From DRPG01 sp964655065 (GTDB lineage Bacteria; Myxococcota_A; UBA796; GCA-2862545): a stretch of 64,000 bases of DNA. The translations under genes and the position numbers were made by a program. The DNA lies in NCBI GenBank assembly GCA_964655065.1, contig CAZZLC010000027.1, forward strand, positions 1-64,000, written 5' to 3'. Positions 51,800 through 59,895 of the stretch are shown one piece after another; the stretch's first letter is position 1, and each line of letters begins with the position of its first letter. The notes beneath the pieces were generated by a model. That model was not told where the DNA came from, did no database searches, and worked only from the letters and a program-made list of their open reading frames with translations.

Positions 51800-53497
51800 T
51801 CAGTCCAGGTCGGGGGCGGGGAGCAGCGGCACGTCACGGGGGTCCCCGCGCTGCGGCACCAGCTCCACCTCTCCGACGAGGACGTCCGGCGCCGAGATCC
51901 AGCTCGGGAGGCCCGTGGTGGGGCCCAGGGAGGAGACGCTCCGGCCGAACGGCGCGAGGAAGCTCCCCTCGGATGACGCCCCCGTATCCACGATGTCCCG
52001 TAGCGCCCACCGCTGGACCGAGGCGAAGGCCGCTCCTCGGAGCCTCTCCTCTCGCCCATCGCCGTACACCCGGTACACCGCGACGGGAGGCGGCAGGGCC
52101 GTGGCGCCGTCGGAATCGAACCACTTGCCACCCGCGGATCGGACCACGCCGGGCTCCTGGACGCGCCTGATCACGACGACGTAGTCGTGTCCATAGTCGC
52201 GGGCCAGCTTGAGGCCGCGGCGGCGCAGCGCCTTGGCGCTCCGGCTGCGCGGTGCCTCGACCACGAGCCCCACCACCCGGGCCTCGAGGCGAGACCCCAG
52301 CCGCCCGCGGGCGTGCCCGTTGCTGTCGGGCCGGTCCTTGGTGGGGATTCGCGACCGGAGCACCTCGCGAACGATGCCGTCGGACACGACATCGACGGCT
52401 CGGGCTTCGGTGCCCTCTGCATCGTGGGTGAAGCTGCCGGGATGACCAGGGCGTGCGGTCGGGTCGGCGGACACGTCGAAGCCGGGTGGAAGGACGCGTC
52501 GGCCCAGCCGGGCCTCTCCGGGGTCGGCGCCGAGCTTGCCGAAGAAGCTGTCGAACGGGATCTGGGGCGGCGTCCCCTCGAGCTGGGGCACGAGGACGTA
52601 GCGGAAGAGGGCGCGAGCAGCGTCGCCTTCGAAGATCACGGGTCCGACGTACTCGTCCTCGAGCGGCGGCGCGGCGGCAGTGGCCACGGTGCGGCGCCGA
52701 AGGGCCTCGATCTCGGAGACGAGCGAGGCCTCGGAGGGAAGACCGCCGGGGTCGCGGACCGTCACGAGGAGCTGGTCGGTCACGAGCTCGCCGTCGTCGG
52801 CCCGCGTCGCCGCGATGGCCCGCAGGGTCGTCTCGTGGACCGGCGTGCGCACCTGGGTGCCGTCAGAGTCGACGACGGTGTGGGCCCCGGCCTCGTGGCC
52901 GAGGTGGACCTCACCGACGAGGAGGGTCGGCTCACCACGAAAGGCCGCGGACAGGCGTGTGGTGAGCGCCGTCAGGGCCTCCGGGTCCCCCGCCACCGGG
53001 CCGGCTCCTCCGTCGGCGACCACTGGCTCGCGGAGGAGGAAGTCCCCGGGGTAGTCGGGGGGCGGGCTGAACTGGGCCTTCTTGCGCGCGTACTGCTCGA
53101 CCGCCTCCTTGTAGGCGGAGTCGGTAAGGCGCCAGGCCGCGGTCTGCAGGGCGCTCGGCGTGAACGTGTCGGGCAGCGCTGTGCGGTCGATGCCGTTCTG
53201 CCAGCCGCCGAAGTTCGTGTTGTCGAAGTCGGCGCTCCCCACGCGCACCTCGACGCCGAGCGACGCGCTCGGGGTCACCGAGGACTGGACCAGCGTGCCG
53301 AGCGAGGCCTCCGCCGACACCGACGTCAGGTGGAGCAGCCGGTAGCGGAGGTGGTAGAGCGGCGGCGCGTCGGGCAGCGAGAGTCCGGCGCGGCTGCGGG
53401 CAATCTCGGCGCGCAGCACCTCGGCATCGGGCGGTGCGTCGGGCTCCGGAGAGACCAGCTCGGCGGCGAACGCGGACATGGCGAGCCAGATCGTCAC
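51800..53497 (-). CDS. TldD/PmbA-family protein, second member, probably exported
   Basis: The 565-residue product starts with a hydrophobic N-terminus like a signal peptide (MTIWLAMSAFAAELVSP). The body has the TldD/PmbA two-domain pattern but no HExxxH, as in the TldE/PmbA partner; VIFEGDAARALFRYVL stands where the zinc motif would be. The family C-terminal block is weakly kept. TldD-TldE heterodimers are peptidases that process peptides such as microcins. Its GTG start overlaps the upstream TldD-type stop (GTGA), so the two should form a heterodimer. Export would be unusual, as the Escherichia coli pair is cytoplasmic. Confidence 0.75.
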   Translation of the reverse strand: MTIWLAMSAFAAELVSPEPDAPPDAEVLRAEIARSRAGLSLPDAPPLYHLRYRLLHLTSVSAEASLGTLVQSSVTPSASLGVEVRVGSADFDNTNFGGWQNGIDRTALPDTFTPSALQTAAWRLTDSAYKEAVEQYARKKAQFSPPPDYPGDFLLREPVVADGGAGPVAGDPEALTALTTRLSAAFRGEPTLLVGEVHLGHEAGAHTVVDSDGTQVRTPVHETTLRAIAATRADDGELVTDQLLVTVRDPGGLPSEASLVSEIEALRRRTVATAAAPPLEDEYVGPVIFEGDAARALFRYVLVPQLEGTPPQIPFDSFFGKLGADPGEARLGRRVLPPGFDVSADPTARPGHPGSFTHDAEGTEARAVDVVSDGIVREVLRSRIPTKDRPDSNGHARGRLGSRLEARVVGLVVEAPRSRSAKALRRRGLKLARDYGHDYVVVIRRVQEPGVVRSAGGKWFDSDGATALPPPVAVYRVYGDGREERLRGAAFASVQRWALRDIVDTGASSEGSFLAPFGRSVSSLGPTTGLPSWISAPDVLVGEVELVPQRGDPRDVPLLPAPDLD

Positions 53498-55203
53498 GGC
53501 ATCTCCATCGCAGCCCCGTCGGGCGATGGCTTGGCGAGGAGCGGCGGTCGCTCCTGGCCCTTTTCCTTGAGCTGGAACTCGAGCCGCTCGAACAGCAGGC
53601 TCGGCGCCACGGCGCTGACCGGCACCCAGCCGCTCTCCGCGCCGCACGTCCCGTTGAACACCTCGGTGGAGGTGCCGGCGGCGACGAGGTTCGAGAAGGC
53701 CACCAGCGGCGTGCCCACGAGGTCGATGCCGCGAACGACCTCGTCGGGGCGGCCGTCGGCGTAGACCCGTCGGGTTCGCGACGCGCGGACGTTGAAGGCG
53801 TTGGGGGTCACCCGACCGGTGAGGGTGAAGCCCCCTTCGATCTCGTCGATGATGTAGCCGAACTCGAGCCCCTGGCGCCGTACCAGCTGAACGAGCCGGC
53901 GGCGAAGGCTCGCGTCGGACACGGTGCGGCGGGCCTCGAGGATGGTGTTGCCCATGCGGGCGACCGGTGCCCGTCCCGGGGAGCGCCGCCCGTGGCCGTT
54001 GCTGTGCGCGAACCCGGGGATCGGCGAGCGGCTCATCAGGAATCCGACGAACACGCCATTGTCCACGATGGGGGCGCGCTTGGCCCGCACGCCCTCGTCG
54101 TCGTAGACGTAGTGCCCGTTGAGGGGGGTGCCCGACCACTCCACGAGGGTGGGGTCGTCGTAGATGTCGACGAAGCTCGGGAGCACCGCCCGCCCGACCT
54201 GCTCGGCGAACGTGCGGCCCTCGTCGTCGCGCTTCTGACGATGGCCCTCGACCCGATGACCGAGCACCTCGTGCACGAACACACCGGCCGCTCGACCGGA
54301 GAGCAGCACCGGGCCCGAGTAGGGCTCGGCCCGAGGGGCGTCGATGCGGGTGGCGAGCTCGGTGACGGCGTCCTCGGTGAGTGCGTCGAGGGCCTCGGGC
54401 GACGGCAGATCGGCGGGATCGTGCACGTCGACCGCACGGAAGACGTTGATGTCGTCGCCGTCGTCCGCCCGGCTCGAGGCCACGATCGACAGCCGATAGT
54501 GGCGGCGACCGTGCACGAGCTCGGCGCCCTCGGTGTCGACGAACGAGGTGACCTGCCGCGTGGCCTCGATCTGGACGGTGCTGCGGTGCACGTGGGGCGC
54601 ATCGTGCAAGCGGCCGTCGACATCGGCGAGCAGCGGAAGCCAGGTGGCCTCGTCGAGGACCAGCGCGGGAACCGCGAGGCGGTCGGTCGGACCCTCGCGG
54701 GGCTCGAAGTCGTTGGCCGGACGCTCCTCGTCCACCTTCACGTTGAGGTTCGCCTCTACGATCACGATGCGTTCCCGGGCCTCGCGGTAGCGACGGTCGA
54801 GCTCGCGCCACAGGGCGTGCTCCAGCGCATAGCCTTCGTCGAGGGGGATGCGGAGCACCTCGCGGTCGGAGCCGTCGAGCGACGAGAAGCCGCGCAGGGC
54901 GTGAGTGGAGTCGAGCTCGGGGGTGCCGGTGCGGACTTCGACGTCGAGGAAGCGGTCGCGAGCGCGCTGCGGCGTCTCGGCCACGCCGTCACGGGCGCGG
55001 AGCTGAACGCGCTCGACGTCCTGGATGGCGACTGCGGCGTAGTGGGGGGCCCTCGGCTGATCGGCGAGGGTGGCCATCGCGCGCTCGAGCTCGGCACGGG
55101 CGACGTCGACGGGGGGATCGGGGGCGAGGTCGGCGGCGTGGGCCACGACCAGGCACGACAGCACGATCAAGACCACCTCAGGGGTGACGATGGTCGACCA
55201 CAA
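53494..55203 (-). CDS. tldD: TldD-family metallopeptidase subunit, probably exported
   Basis: The product is about 569 residues. The zinc-binding block VHEVLGHRVEGHRQK (HExxxH) is clear, and GFLMSRSPIPGFAHSNGHGR and the C-terminal CGAESGWVPVSAVAPSLLFERLE are family typical. A hydrophobic stretch near the start (VVLIVLSCLVVAHA) looks like a signal peptide with an AHA cleavage site. TTG 55203 is a tentative start, 13 bases after a GGAGG that is part of the palindrome at 55217-55232; GTG 55176 is an alternative. It heads an operon with a TldE-like partner and a PhnA-like protein, divergent from an ECF sigma gene. Confidence 0.82.
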   Translation of the reverse strand: MWSTIVTPEVVLIVLSCLVVAHAADLAPDPPVDVARAELERAMATLADQPRAPHYAAVAIQDVERVQLRARDGVAETPQRARDRFLDVEVRTGTPELDSTHALRGFSSLDGSDREVLRIPLDEGYALEHALWRELDRRYREARERIVIVEANLNVKVDEERPANDFEPREGPTDRLAVPALVLDEATWLPLLADVDGRLHDAPHVHRSTVQIEATRQVTSFVDTEGAELVHGRRHYRLSIVASSRADDGDDINVFRAVDVHDPADLPSPEALDALTEDAVTELATRIDAPRAEPYSGPVLLSGRAAGVFVHEVLGHRVEGHRQKRDDEGRTFAEQVGRAVLPSFVDIYDDPTLVEWSGTPLNGHYVYDDEGVRAKRAPIVDNGVFVGFLMSRSPIPGFAHSNGHGRRSPGRAPVARMGNTILEARRTVSDASLRRRLVQLVRRQGLEFGYIIDEIEGGFTLTGRVTPNAFNVRASRTRRVYADGRPDEVVRGIDLVGTPLVAFSNLVAAGTSTEVFNGTCGAESGWVPVSAVAPSLLFERLEFQLKEKGQERPPLLAKPSPDGAAMEMP

Positions 55204-55216
55204 TAATCCGTCGCTG

Positions 55217-55232
55217 CCTCCGTTCACGGAGG
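55217..55232. promoter_or_regulatory. Palindrome carrying Shine-Dalgarno sequences for both divergent genes
   Basis: CCTCCG-TTCA-CGGAGG is a perfect 6-bp inverted repeat. Each arm supplies GGAGG on one strand: one base before ATG 55234 on the plus strand, and 13 bases before TTG 55203 on the minus strand. The hairpin could also be a binding site for a regulator. Confidence 0.4.
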
Positions 55233-55233
55233 C

Positions 55234-55776
55234 ATGAACCAGGACCTGCGCGTTGTGGACAGCCGGACACCGCTTCTCGAAGATCGGATCGCCCGTCATC
55301 GCCCCGAGCTGGTGGCCTTTCTCGCTCGTCGAGTCGGACAGGACGCCGACGAGCTCGCGCAGGAGGTGTGGCTGCGCATCGCGAGGTCGAACGCGTCGTT
55401 TGCCGACGATGCGGCCTTCCGCGCCTACGCGTACACGGTGGCCCGACGGTTGGTCATCGATCACCACCGCAAGCGCAAGCGCACCTTGCAGGTGGTGCCG
55501 CTCGAGGAGACCTTGCGCGAGCCCCGAGCGGCCTCGGACCCGAGCCAGCAGCTCCAGGCGGACGAGGTCCTGGAGGTGGTGCAGCGAGAGCTGAAGGCCA
55601 TGAAGCCCGAGCTCGCCGAGGTCTTTCGGCTCCGCACCACGACTGGACTCTCGTTCAAGCAGATCGCGGCGCGGCAGGAGTGCTCGCTCAACACCGCGTT
55701 AGGACGTCACCATCAGGCCACGCGGCGCATCGGCCGCGCGCTGCGCGAGGCGGGGCTGACCGAGGAGGGCCCATGA
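55234..55776 (+). CDS. ECF-family sigma factor
   Basis: The 180-residue product has sigma-70 region 2 (about 22-85: FLARRVGQDADELAQEVWLRIARS, AYAYTVARRLVIDHHRK) and region 4 (about 115-165: LAEVFRLRTTTGLSFKQIAARQECSLNTALGRHHQATRRI). Region 3 is absent, as in extracytoplasmic-function sigmas. Its stop overlaps the ATG of the anti-sigma gene (ATGA), so the pair is translated together. The only 30-bp space upstream also serves the divergent TldD gene, so the sigma factor may control both. Confidence 0.95.
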   Translation: MNQDLRVVDSRTPLLEDRIARHRPELVAFLARRVGQDADELAQEVWLRIARSNASFADDAAFRAYAYTVARRLVIDHHRKRKRTLQVVPLEETLREPRAASDPSQQLQADEVLEVVQRELKAMKPELAEVFRLRTTTGLSFKQIAARQECSLNTALGRHHQATRRIGRALREAGLTEEGP

Positions 55777-56189
55777 GCTGCCCGCACGCCACGACCACCA
55801 CGCTGCTCTGGCTCTATGGCGAGAGCGAGGAGTCTCATGCCGAGCACGTCGCAGGGTGCGCGGTCTGCCAGGCGGTGGCCGCCGAGCACGCGGACGTGAT
55901 GAGCGCGATGGCTGGCCTCTCCCACCTCGACCTCTCCGACGAAGTGGCCGCGCGGACGGGCCCTCGCCCCGTGAATCGCACCAGGTCGGCCCGATGGGTG
56001 GTCGGCGTCACCCTGGCCGCGGCGGTCGGACTCTGGCTGCTGCGGACCCCCGAGCCCGAGCCCGCCGACGTCCCGATCGATCTCGCGGTGTTCGCGGCGC
56101 TCGAGGACGATCCGCTCGAGGAGCGCTTCGACGACCTGGCCCAGGAGCTCGGCGACCTCGCCGCGAACGTCGAGGGAGAGACGCTGTGA
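55773..56189 (+). CDS. Anti-sigma factor with zinc-binding HxxxCxxC motif
   Basis: The 138-residue product has a cytoplasmic zinc anti-sigma domain with His25-x3-Cys29-x2-Cys32 (EHVAGCAVC), then one transmembrane helix (about 73-92). A short acidic periplasmic tail follows (about 95-138). Such proteins hold the partner ECF sigma at the membrane until a signal releases it. The ATGA overlap with the sigma gene and the GTGA overlap with the next gene make this a three-gene operon. Confidence 0.9.
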   Translation: MSCPHATTTTLLWLYGESEESHAEHVAGCAVCQAVAAEHADVMSAMAGLSHLDLSDEVAARTGPRPVNRTRSARWVVGVTLAAAVGLWLLRTPEPEPADVPIDLAVFAALEDDPLEERFDDLAQELGDLAANVEGETL

Positions 56190-56728
56190 CGTGGTGGTTC
56201 CCCATCGTGGCCCTCGCGGGACCGGGTGGTCCGTCCGACGTGCCGGAGCAGGCGATCCTGCGGCCGGACGACTCGTTCGGGGAGGAGCCGCCGCTCGACG
56301 AGGGCCGGCTCCTCGAGGCGGTGCGACAGATCGACCCCGTCCAGCACCGCAGGCTCGCCCGGCTCGCCGAGCGGGACCCCGCGGCCTACCAGGCGTTGCT
56401 GCGGCGCATCGAGCGCCGGCTCGCTCGGGTGGCGCGCGACCCCGAGGCGCTCGCCCGCGTGGTCGAGATTCGTAGGATCAACCAGGAGCTCTCGTCGCTG
56501 CGTGACCGCTACCTCGCCGCATCGGGCGACGAGCAGGTCGCGATTCGCGCCCAGATGGTGACCAAGGCGCTCTCGCTGATGGAGCTCAAGCAGGCCGAGC
56601 GCCGGGCCCGACTGCGGGAGATGCAGGAGCGGCTCGACAAGCTCCAGCAGGAGGTCGACCGCCGAGAGGCGAGCAAGGACCGTCTGGTCGACGAGTACGT
56701 CGACAGCCTCCTCCGCCCGAGGCCCTAG
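56186..56728 (+). CDS. Exported helical protein of the ECF operon
   Basis: The 180-residue product begins with a short hydrophobic stretch (MTWWFPIVALAGPGG) that may be a signal peptide. The rest is highly helical and charged, with heptad-like Arg/Glu/Leu repeats (RLLEAVRQIDPVQHRRLARLAERD; MQERLDKLQQEVDRREASKDRL). It resembles the helical periplasmic sensors such as CnrR or CpxP-type proteins, but no LTxxQ motif is seen. It is coupled to the anti-sigma gene (GTGA) and could be the sensor acting on it. It meets the next, convergent gene end to end. Confidence 0.75.
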   Translation: MTWWFPIVALAGPGGPSDVPEQAILRPDDSFGEEPPLDEGRLLEAVRQIDPVQHRRLARLAERDPAAYQALLRRIERRLARVARDPEALARVVEIRRINQELSSLRDRYLAASGDEQVAIRAQMVTKALSLMELKQAERRARLREMQERLDKLQQEVDRREASKDRLVDEYVDSLLRPRP

Positions 56729-57451
56729 TCAGAAGGCGCCGGAGTCCCGGAACGCCAGGGTCTGCAGCTTGACCTGGATGCCCCGCGCCACGCCCTGGGC
56801 GTGGGCCGAGATGCGATCGACCGCGTCGAGGACGATGGGATCGGTCGAGTGCTGCGAGTAGAGCGTGGCGAGCTTGGTCGTGAGGGTGGTGGCCTCGGAG
56901 CAGTACGAGAGGTAGCGCGAGAGCTCGAAGGTCGACATCTGGCGGATCGGCGACGAGGGCACCCGCCCGAAGCCGCCGCCCGTGGCCATGCCAGGGTCCT
57001 TGGTCAACTGGTGCAGGTCGATGACGTCGAGCAGGTTGCGCAGGTCCCGCAGGGCGGCCACCATCGCGCGGCGCTTGCGGTCCTGCTCCCACTGCTGGAC
57101 CACCACCGAGCCGCCTCCCACCACCACCAACGTGCCGAGCATGTTGTCGAGGCGGTCGAAGAAGGCGACGAGGACGTCCCGCAGGCTGTCGAAGGTGGAC
57201 TCGCGCAGCAGCGAGAGCTCGGCCCACGCTCCGGCCACGAGCAGCGAGAAGAGCAAGAGGTAGAGCACTCCCGCGACGAGCCGCGCCGCGTACATCGGCC
57301 TCCCGAGGCGCTCGACGCGCTTCGGCGTCGCGTGGCCCAGCTTCTCGAGCTCCGCGATGACCTGCTCGAGGCTGCTGGCGGGGAAACGCTCCCGCACCCG
57401 CGACCTCAGCCGCTGGGTGGTCTCGGTGATTCTGCTCGCGCTGAGCTCCAT
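56729..57451 (-). CDS. Hypothetical two-helix membrane protein
   Basis: The 240-residue product has a helical N-terminal part (about 1-50), a hydrophobic segment (about 55-77), an exported loop and a second hydrophobic segment (about 98-115, LGTLVVVGGGSVVVQQW). A helical cytoplasmic C-terminus (about 120-240) follows. No domain is recognised. ATG 57451 has GAGGGA upstream; a frame from 57493 is also open. The gene is divergent from hemF (125 bp) and its end abuts the ECF operon's last gene. Confidence 0.68.
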   Translation of the reverse strand: MELSASRITETTQRLRSRVRERFPASSLEQVIAELEKLGHATPKRVERLGRPMYAARLVAGVLYLLLFSLLVAGAWAELSLLRESTFDSLRDVLVAFFDRLDNMLGTLVVVGGGSVVVQQWEQDRKRRAMVAALRDLRNLLDVIDLHQLTKDPGMATGGGFGRVPSSPIRQMSTFELSRYLSYCSEATTLTTKLATLYSQHSTDPIVLDAVDRISAHAQGVARGIQVKLQTLAFRDSGAF

Positions 57452-57486
57452 GCCGTCCCTCTCGCTGCCGACGTTACCCGGCTCCC

Positions 57487-57507
57487 GGTTCACGCGGGAC
57501 GTGAACC
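57487..57507. promoter_or_regulatory. 8-bp inverted repeat in the hemF upstream region
   Basis: GGTTCACG, a 5-base CGGGA loop, and CGTGAACC form a perfect inverted repeat 69 bases before the hemF ATG and 36 bases from the divergent start. It could be an operator for a dimeric repressor or a hairpin. No regulator is identified. Confidence 0.35.
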
Positions 57508-57576
57508 ACCGCGGCGGCCGCTCGAGGATTCTCGGACAGCCCGCGCCCCACGAGCGCGTTGTAGTAGATTTGGCGA

Positions 57577-58644
57577 ATGAGTGATTCGTCTCCGTCCCAC
57601 AGCTCCCAGTCGCCCGAGGTCCAGGCCGCCAAGGCCCTCGTGGACGATCTCCAGCAACACTTCGTGAGCACCCTCACGGGCGCGGCGCGCGGCACGTTCG
57701 CCGCCGAGCCCGACTTCGAGCCGCGTCCCTGGCAGCGCGACGACGGGCGGCACGGGGGTGGCGTGCGCTACCAGACCGGCGGGACGGACGCGTTCGACCG
57801 GGCGAGCGTCAACGTCTCGCTCGTGCACTACGACGACGAGCCCGAACGCAAGCTCGCTGCCGCGGTGGCCCTGTCGAGCATCGTCCACCCTCGCCCTCCC
57901 CACGCGCCGTCCGTCCACCTGCACGTGAGTCACACGAGCCTCAAGTCCGGCTCGGCGTACTGGCGCGTCATGGCGGACCTCAACCCCTCCCTGCCCGACG
58001 ACGTCGATGCCGCCGCCTTTCGGGACGCGCTGCGGATCGCCGCGCCGGTTCACGCCGAGGAGGCGTTCGCGCAGGGCGACCGCTACTTCTGGATTCCCGC
58101 CCTGCAGCGGCACCGCGGCGTGGTGCACTTCTACCTCGAGGCCTACGACACCGGAGACTTCGAGGCGGACCGTCGGCTCGCCGAGCGGGTGATCCGGACG
58201 GCCATCGACACCTACGGCGCGCTGGTTCGGCCCCACCTCGCCGAGACGCCGTCGGACGCCGATCGCGCCGCCCAGCTCGCGTACCACACGATCTACCTCT
58301 TCCAGGTGCTCACGCTCGACCGGGGCACCACCTCGGGGCTCCTCGTGCACCGCGACAACGACGTGGGCATCCTCGGCTCGCTGCCGTCGCAGGTAGACCG
58401 CGACCAGCTCGCGTCCTACGTCGATCGGGTTCCCGAGGTCCAGCAGCCGCTGGTGAGGGCGCTCGCTGCCGCGCTGCCCGAGTCCTCGCCCGCGATGGTG
58501 ACCGACGAGGTCAAGGCCAACCTCGCCGCCATCGTGCGGCGTCACTACCAGGACCACCCCGACGCGCTCGCGCTCCAGGCGACGGGCAACGTCCTGCCGC
58601 CGACCGTCGCCAACCACGAGCCGCCCGAAATGGTCGAGGACTGA
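57577..58644 (+). CDS. hemF: Oxygen-dependent coproporphyrinogen III oxidase
   Basis: The 355-residue product matches HemF, which converts coproporphyrinogen III to protoporphyrinogen IX in haem synthesis. Family blocks are in order: GGGVRYQTGG, ASVNVSLVHYD (GVNxS-like), HPRPPHAPSVHLHVS with the catalytic histidine, and the C-terminal RGTTSGLLVHRDNDVGILGSLPSQV. These blocks deviate from enterobacterial HemF, for example in NPYxPTxH, so it is a divergent member. No Shine-Dalgarno site precedes the ATG. A TAGATT element ends six bases before it, as in leaderless transcripts. The product is probably cytoplasmic. Confidence 0.8.
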   Translation: MSDSSPSHSSQSPEVQAAKALVDDLQQHFVSTLTGAARGTFAAEPDFEPRPWQRDDGRHGGGVRYQTGGTDAFDRASVNVSLVHYDDEPERKLAAAVALSSIVHPRPPHAPSVHLHVSHTSLKSGSAYWRVMADLNPSLPDDVDAAAFRDALRIAAPVHAEEAFAQGDRYFWIPALQRHRGVVHFYLEAYDTGDFEADRRLAERVIRTAIDTYGALVRPHLAETPSDADRAAQLAYHTIYLFQVLTLDRGTTSGLLVHRDNDVGILGSLPSQVDRDQLASYVDRVPEVQQPLVRALAAALPESSPAMVTDEVKANLAAIVRRHYQDHPDALALQATGNVLPPTVANHEPPEMVED

Positions 58645-58651
58645 AGTCGCG

Positions 58652-59662
58652 TCAGCGGGCCTCGGGGAGCAGCCGCCGGTAGCTGTCGTACCGCGCCCAC
58701 GACAGCGAGCCAGCCTCGGCGGCGTCTCTGACCGCGCAGTCGGGCTCGTCGGTGTGGCTGCAGCTCGCGTAGGGGCACCCCCTGGCGAAGCCACCCAGGT
58801 CCGGGAACGCGGCCAGCAACTGGCGCTTCGTGAGCTCGAACAGCCCGAGCTGCCGCACGCCAGGCGTGTCGATGATCTCGGTCCCGCCGGCGAGGCGGTG
58901 CAGCGTCGAGCCAGAGGTCGTGTGCCGTCCACGCCCGTGGCCCGCGAGCCCTCCCGCGATGGCCGTCGAGCCCATCGCGGAGACGAGCGAGGACTTGCCC
59001 ACCCCCGAGTGACCGACCAGCGCGACCCGCCGCCCGACGAGGACCTCGAGAAGGTGCCCGAGTCCCTCGCCGGTCGCGGCGGACACCCGGTGGATGCCGA
59101 TGTCCAGAGCCTGGTAGGGCTCCAACAGCTCGTCGAGCTCGTCGCGCCGCTCGGGTGGTGCCTCGTCGAGCTTGTTGACCACGACGAGGGGCATCGCCCC
59201 GCTCTTGGCGATCGCTACGAGGTAGCGGTCCACGAGCCGCGGCCGAAGCGGTGGGTCCGAGGCTGCGCTCACGATGCCGATCACGTCCACGTTGGCCACG
59301 ATGGGTTGCTCGACGGGCCGCGGTCCGGGCAACGAGCGCGAGAGCAGCGTCCTGCGCTTGCCGAGCCGCTCCACCATCGCGGACCCGTCGTCACTGACGC
59401 GCACGGTGACGTCGTCACCGACGCACAGGCCCTCCCCTCGGAGCCGGCCCGCGAGGCTCGCGAGCACCGTGGTGTCGTCGGGCAGCACCACGGTGGCGGA
59501 CCGGGCGTTGACCTCGATGACCACACCGGGTCGGGTGGATCCTCCGCTCACCTCGGCGGTAGCGGAGTCGTGGCGGGGCTTCTTCTTGCCCCGCTGCTTC
59601 TTCGAACGGCGCGCGAGGCGCTGCCGTTCCCGGGAGCCGAGCTCCCAGTCGTCGTCGTACAT
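58652..59662 (-). CDS. rsgA: Ribosome small-subunit GTPase RsgA
   Basis: The 336-residue product has the circularly permuted GTPase order: NKLD (VVVNKLDEA, near 160), then P-loop GHSGVGKSSL (near 215) and DTPGVR. An OB-fold precedes it (about 45-110) and a C-terminal zinc domain follows (GCPYASCSHTDEPDCAV, about 295-311). RsgA releases late assembly factors from the 30S ribosomal subunit. The N-terminus is Lys/Arg-rich, as usual. ATG 59662 gives the normal length. The gene is divergent from the BASS transporter gene (233 bp) and converges with hemF, seven bases apart. Confidence 0.96.
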   Translation of the reverse strand: MYDDDWELGSRERQRLARRSKKQRGKKKPRHDSATAEVSGGSTRPGVVIEVNARSATVVLPDDTTVLASLAGRLRGEGLCVGDDVTVRVSDDGSAMVERLGKRRTLLSRSLPGPRPVEQPIVANVDVIGIVSAASDPPLRPRLVDRYLVAIAKSGAMPLVVVNKLDEAPPERRDELDELLEPYQALDIGIHRVSAATGEGLGHLLEVLVGRRVALVGHSGVGKSSLVSAMGSTAIAGGLAGHGRGRHTTSGSTLHRLAGGTEIIDTPGVRQLGLFELTKRQLLAAFPDLGGFARGCPYASCSHTDEPDCAVRDAAEAGSLSWARYDSYRRLLPEAR

Positions 59663-59895
59663 GGTTGACGTCCAGATTCGGATTGACGCAGTCGTTCCGG
59701 ACTCGGTGCTCGTGCACCGGCCGATCTCGCACTCGTCGACCTCGGACGTCGGGCGCCTACCGCGCTCGCTTCGCCCAGAGGGAGGTCGACGCGGTCTCGA
59801 CAGTGGGTACTGGCATCAGGCACCTCTCTCGCGGGATTCGGCTTCAGCGTAGCCGTCGCCAGGCCCGTACGCCAACGTTCTGCTACCCTACGGCG

